Assembly: GCA_008363265.1 (NCBI GenBank)
Contig: RHKR01000131.1
Coordinates: 1 to 6,640 of the forward strand
Source: Chlorobiota bacterium
Lineage (GTDB): Bacteria > Bacteroidota > Ignavibacteria > Ignavibacteriales > Ignavibacteriaceae
Length of the DNA: 6,640 bases
Reading direction: 5' to 3'
This document shows, piece after piece, positions 5,687 to 6,640 of the stretch (position 1 is the first letter of the stretch; the number at the start of each line of letters is the position of its first letter). The position numbers and the translations under genes are program-made. Under the pieces are notes generated by a model. That model was not told the origin of the DNA, searched no databases, and was given only the letters and a program-made list of their open reading frames with translations.

Positions 5687-6640
5687 ACTTAAATCCCGCA
5701 ACCAGCCTTTTAAGGTAGCTTTCTTTCAGGGCTATCTTTTCCGCGGCTGTTTTGCTGAGTGTGCCTGCCTTTTTCTTTCCCTTTTCGATCAGTTCCGAAT
5801 AGTGGGTGAGGAAGAGCCAGGCGTTAGTGCCGTCATTCTTGAGCATTGAGTAGCAACCGAGCGCGAGGGGTGCATCGGCCTCAAAAAGTGACCTGTTTGA
5901 GTGGCCTGCCGCGCGGTCCAGTCTTGCGTAGGATGAATCAAAATTCCCGTTTTTCAGGTCGAGCGCGCCATTGTACAAGGCAGTATAATAGGCGAGTGAG
6001 TTCAGGGCATCGGTCTCAAGCGTATTCTGTCTCACAAAAAGGGTGTCCCTTCCTGTAGCGGCTGACTGCAGCACCACTTCAATTGTTTCCATAACCACAA
6101 TTTTTAGTGTGTCGGTCATTTGAAGTTTTGGCGGTTTGGTAAGTTCTTCGTTTACTTTGGCTGCATTCGGATTGGGCTTCGACCCAAAAAGTGAACCTTT
6201 AAAGAGATAAAGAAGTCCGCCGGCAGTGATCGTAACGATCAGCAAGATCAGGAAGATGTTCATCACAGAAAGGGATGGCTTTCTGCTCTTCTCCTTGATC
6301 AGATTGTCAGCTGTGCTGTCGGCAATGGTTTCAGAGCCTTTGAGAATGGCGGTCACCTTCACTCTGGGACCCTGTTCGGTCCTCCCGGCCTCAACCGGCA
6401 CATCAAACTTTTTACCCTGCTCTTCCTGCAGTCCCTCAGCAATAACTTTCAGATCGTGGATCATTCCCGAGGCGTCGTGGTACCGGGGATTATCTATATC
6501 CACGGCTTTCTGGATCACATCCATAAGGTTTGATGGTATGCTCGCCGGCCTGACCTGCATTATGCTCGAAAAGCGCAGGTTGGTCTGAAGCAGGGTTTCC
6601 TGATTCAGCAGCCGGAAAAGTATTGCGCCACACCGGGCTA
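5685..6640 (-). CDS. Serine/threonine protein kinase-like membrane protein with TPR-like extracytoplasmic domain, 5'-truncated
   Basis: The frame stays open to the right edge, so the ATG at 6558-6560 is internal; 317 residues are visible. The first part, CGAILFRLLNQETLLQ..., followed by IPSNLMDVIQKAVDIDNPRYHDASGMIHDL, matches the end of a Hanks-type kinase C-lobe: helix F (xxxGAILFxLLxxE), then the IPxxLxxVIxKAxxxxxxxRYxxAxxxxxDL helices that close the fold. The catalytic HRD and DFG motifs would lie beyond the window, so activity cannot be judged. A basic, flexible linker leads to one membrane segment (MNIFLILLIVTITAGGLLYLF, about visible residues 126-146). The remaining ~170 residues should be outside the cytoplasm and include helical TPR-like stretches (YYTALYNGALDLKNGNFDSSY, then LGCYSMLKNDGTNAWLFLTHY). 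The likely role is a sensor kinase reading an envelope signal, by analogy with other single-span bacterial kinases. It converges on the barrel gene across the octamer arrays. Confidence 0.75.
   Translation of the reverse strand, partial: ARCGAILFRLLNQETLLQTNLRFSSIMQVRPASIPSNLMDVIQKAVDIDNPRYHDASGMIHDLKVIAEGLQEEQGKKFDVPVEAGRTEQGPRVKVTAILKGSETIADSTADNLIKEKSRKPSLSVMNIFLILLIVTITAGGLLYLFKGSLFGSKPNPNAAKVNEELTKPPKLQMTDTLKIVVMETIEVVLQSAATGRDTLFVRQNTLETDALNSLAYYTALYNGALDLKNGNFDSSYARLDRAAGHSNRSLFEADAPLALGCYSMLKNDGTNAWLFLTHYSELIEKGKKKAGTLSKTAAEKIALKESYLKRLVAGFK

Noticed and set aside
6558..6560. ATG as start of the kinase-like gene
   Set aside because: The frame continues upstream to the window edge with kinase-like residues (GAILFRLL), so the protein begins outside the window.
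6226..6588. 120-codon + strand open frame
   Set aside because: It lies antisense inside the kinase-like gene, whose frame has clear domain matches; the + frame product resembles nothing and has no ribosome binding site.
1..6640. A multi-gene defence or biosynthetic system
   Set aside because: The genes are on alternating strands with separate envelope, metabolic or signalling roles, and there are no mobile-element, nuclease, toxin or defence signatures.

Overview
The window looks like ordinary chromosome of a bacterium from the FCB (Bacteroidota/Chlorobi/Ignavibacteria) branch. An Ignavibacteria-like organism is my best guess. The main evidence is the large secreted protein at 1259-3616, which ends in a type IX secretion (T9SS) sorting domain with the motif NYPNPFNP; this style is very common in Ignavibacteria and related lineages. 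A PF13568-like outer-membrane barrel, a Bacteroidota-type haem lipoprotein and mostly weak Shine-Dalgarno sites agree with this. The assignment is by motif recognition only, without a database search.

Layout, left to right. (1) 2-787 (+): the C-terminal part of an extended short-chain dehydrogenase/NAD-dependent epimerase, cut by the left edge. (2) 788-1201 (-): a small lipoprotein with one c-type haem motif of the CX4CH form. Its stop codon directly abuts that of gene 1, with no base between them. (3) 1202-1258: a 57-bp divergent intergenic region. (4) 1259-3616 (+): a GHL10/DUF187-type glycoside hydrolase-like protein with signal peptide, three Fn3-like modules and a T9SS C-terminal domain. 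(5) 3616-3722: two short heptamer arrays followed by a strong intrinsic terminator. (6) 3762-4748 (+): a DUF3095 protein that resembles class III nucleotide cyclases around its metal-binding Asp motifs. (7) 4814-5455 (+): a small outer-membrane beta-barrel protein. (8) 5454-5686: two opposed arrays of 8-bp units (13 and 15 copies) that fill the gap between convergent genes from stop codon to stop codon. (9) 5685-6640 (-): the C-terminal part of a membrane-anchored serine/threonine kinase-like protein with a TPR-like extracytoplasmic domain, cut by the right edge.

The genes do not form an evident pathway or defence system. Three products are probably exported to the cell envelope (haem lipoprotein, T9SS glycosidase, barrel), and two could be signalling proteins (DUF3095, kinase). 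Strand changes and the terminator split them into at least four transcription units. Only DUF3095 and the barrel might share a transcript.

The most unusual content is non-coding. The opposed octamer arrays at 5454-5686 begin and end on the stop codons of both flanking genes and could fold into a very long imperfect hairpin. A smaller heptamer version of the same layout follows the glycosidase stop codon. These are the best candidates for something undescribed. I saw no CRISPR array, transposase, tRNA or rRNA.
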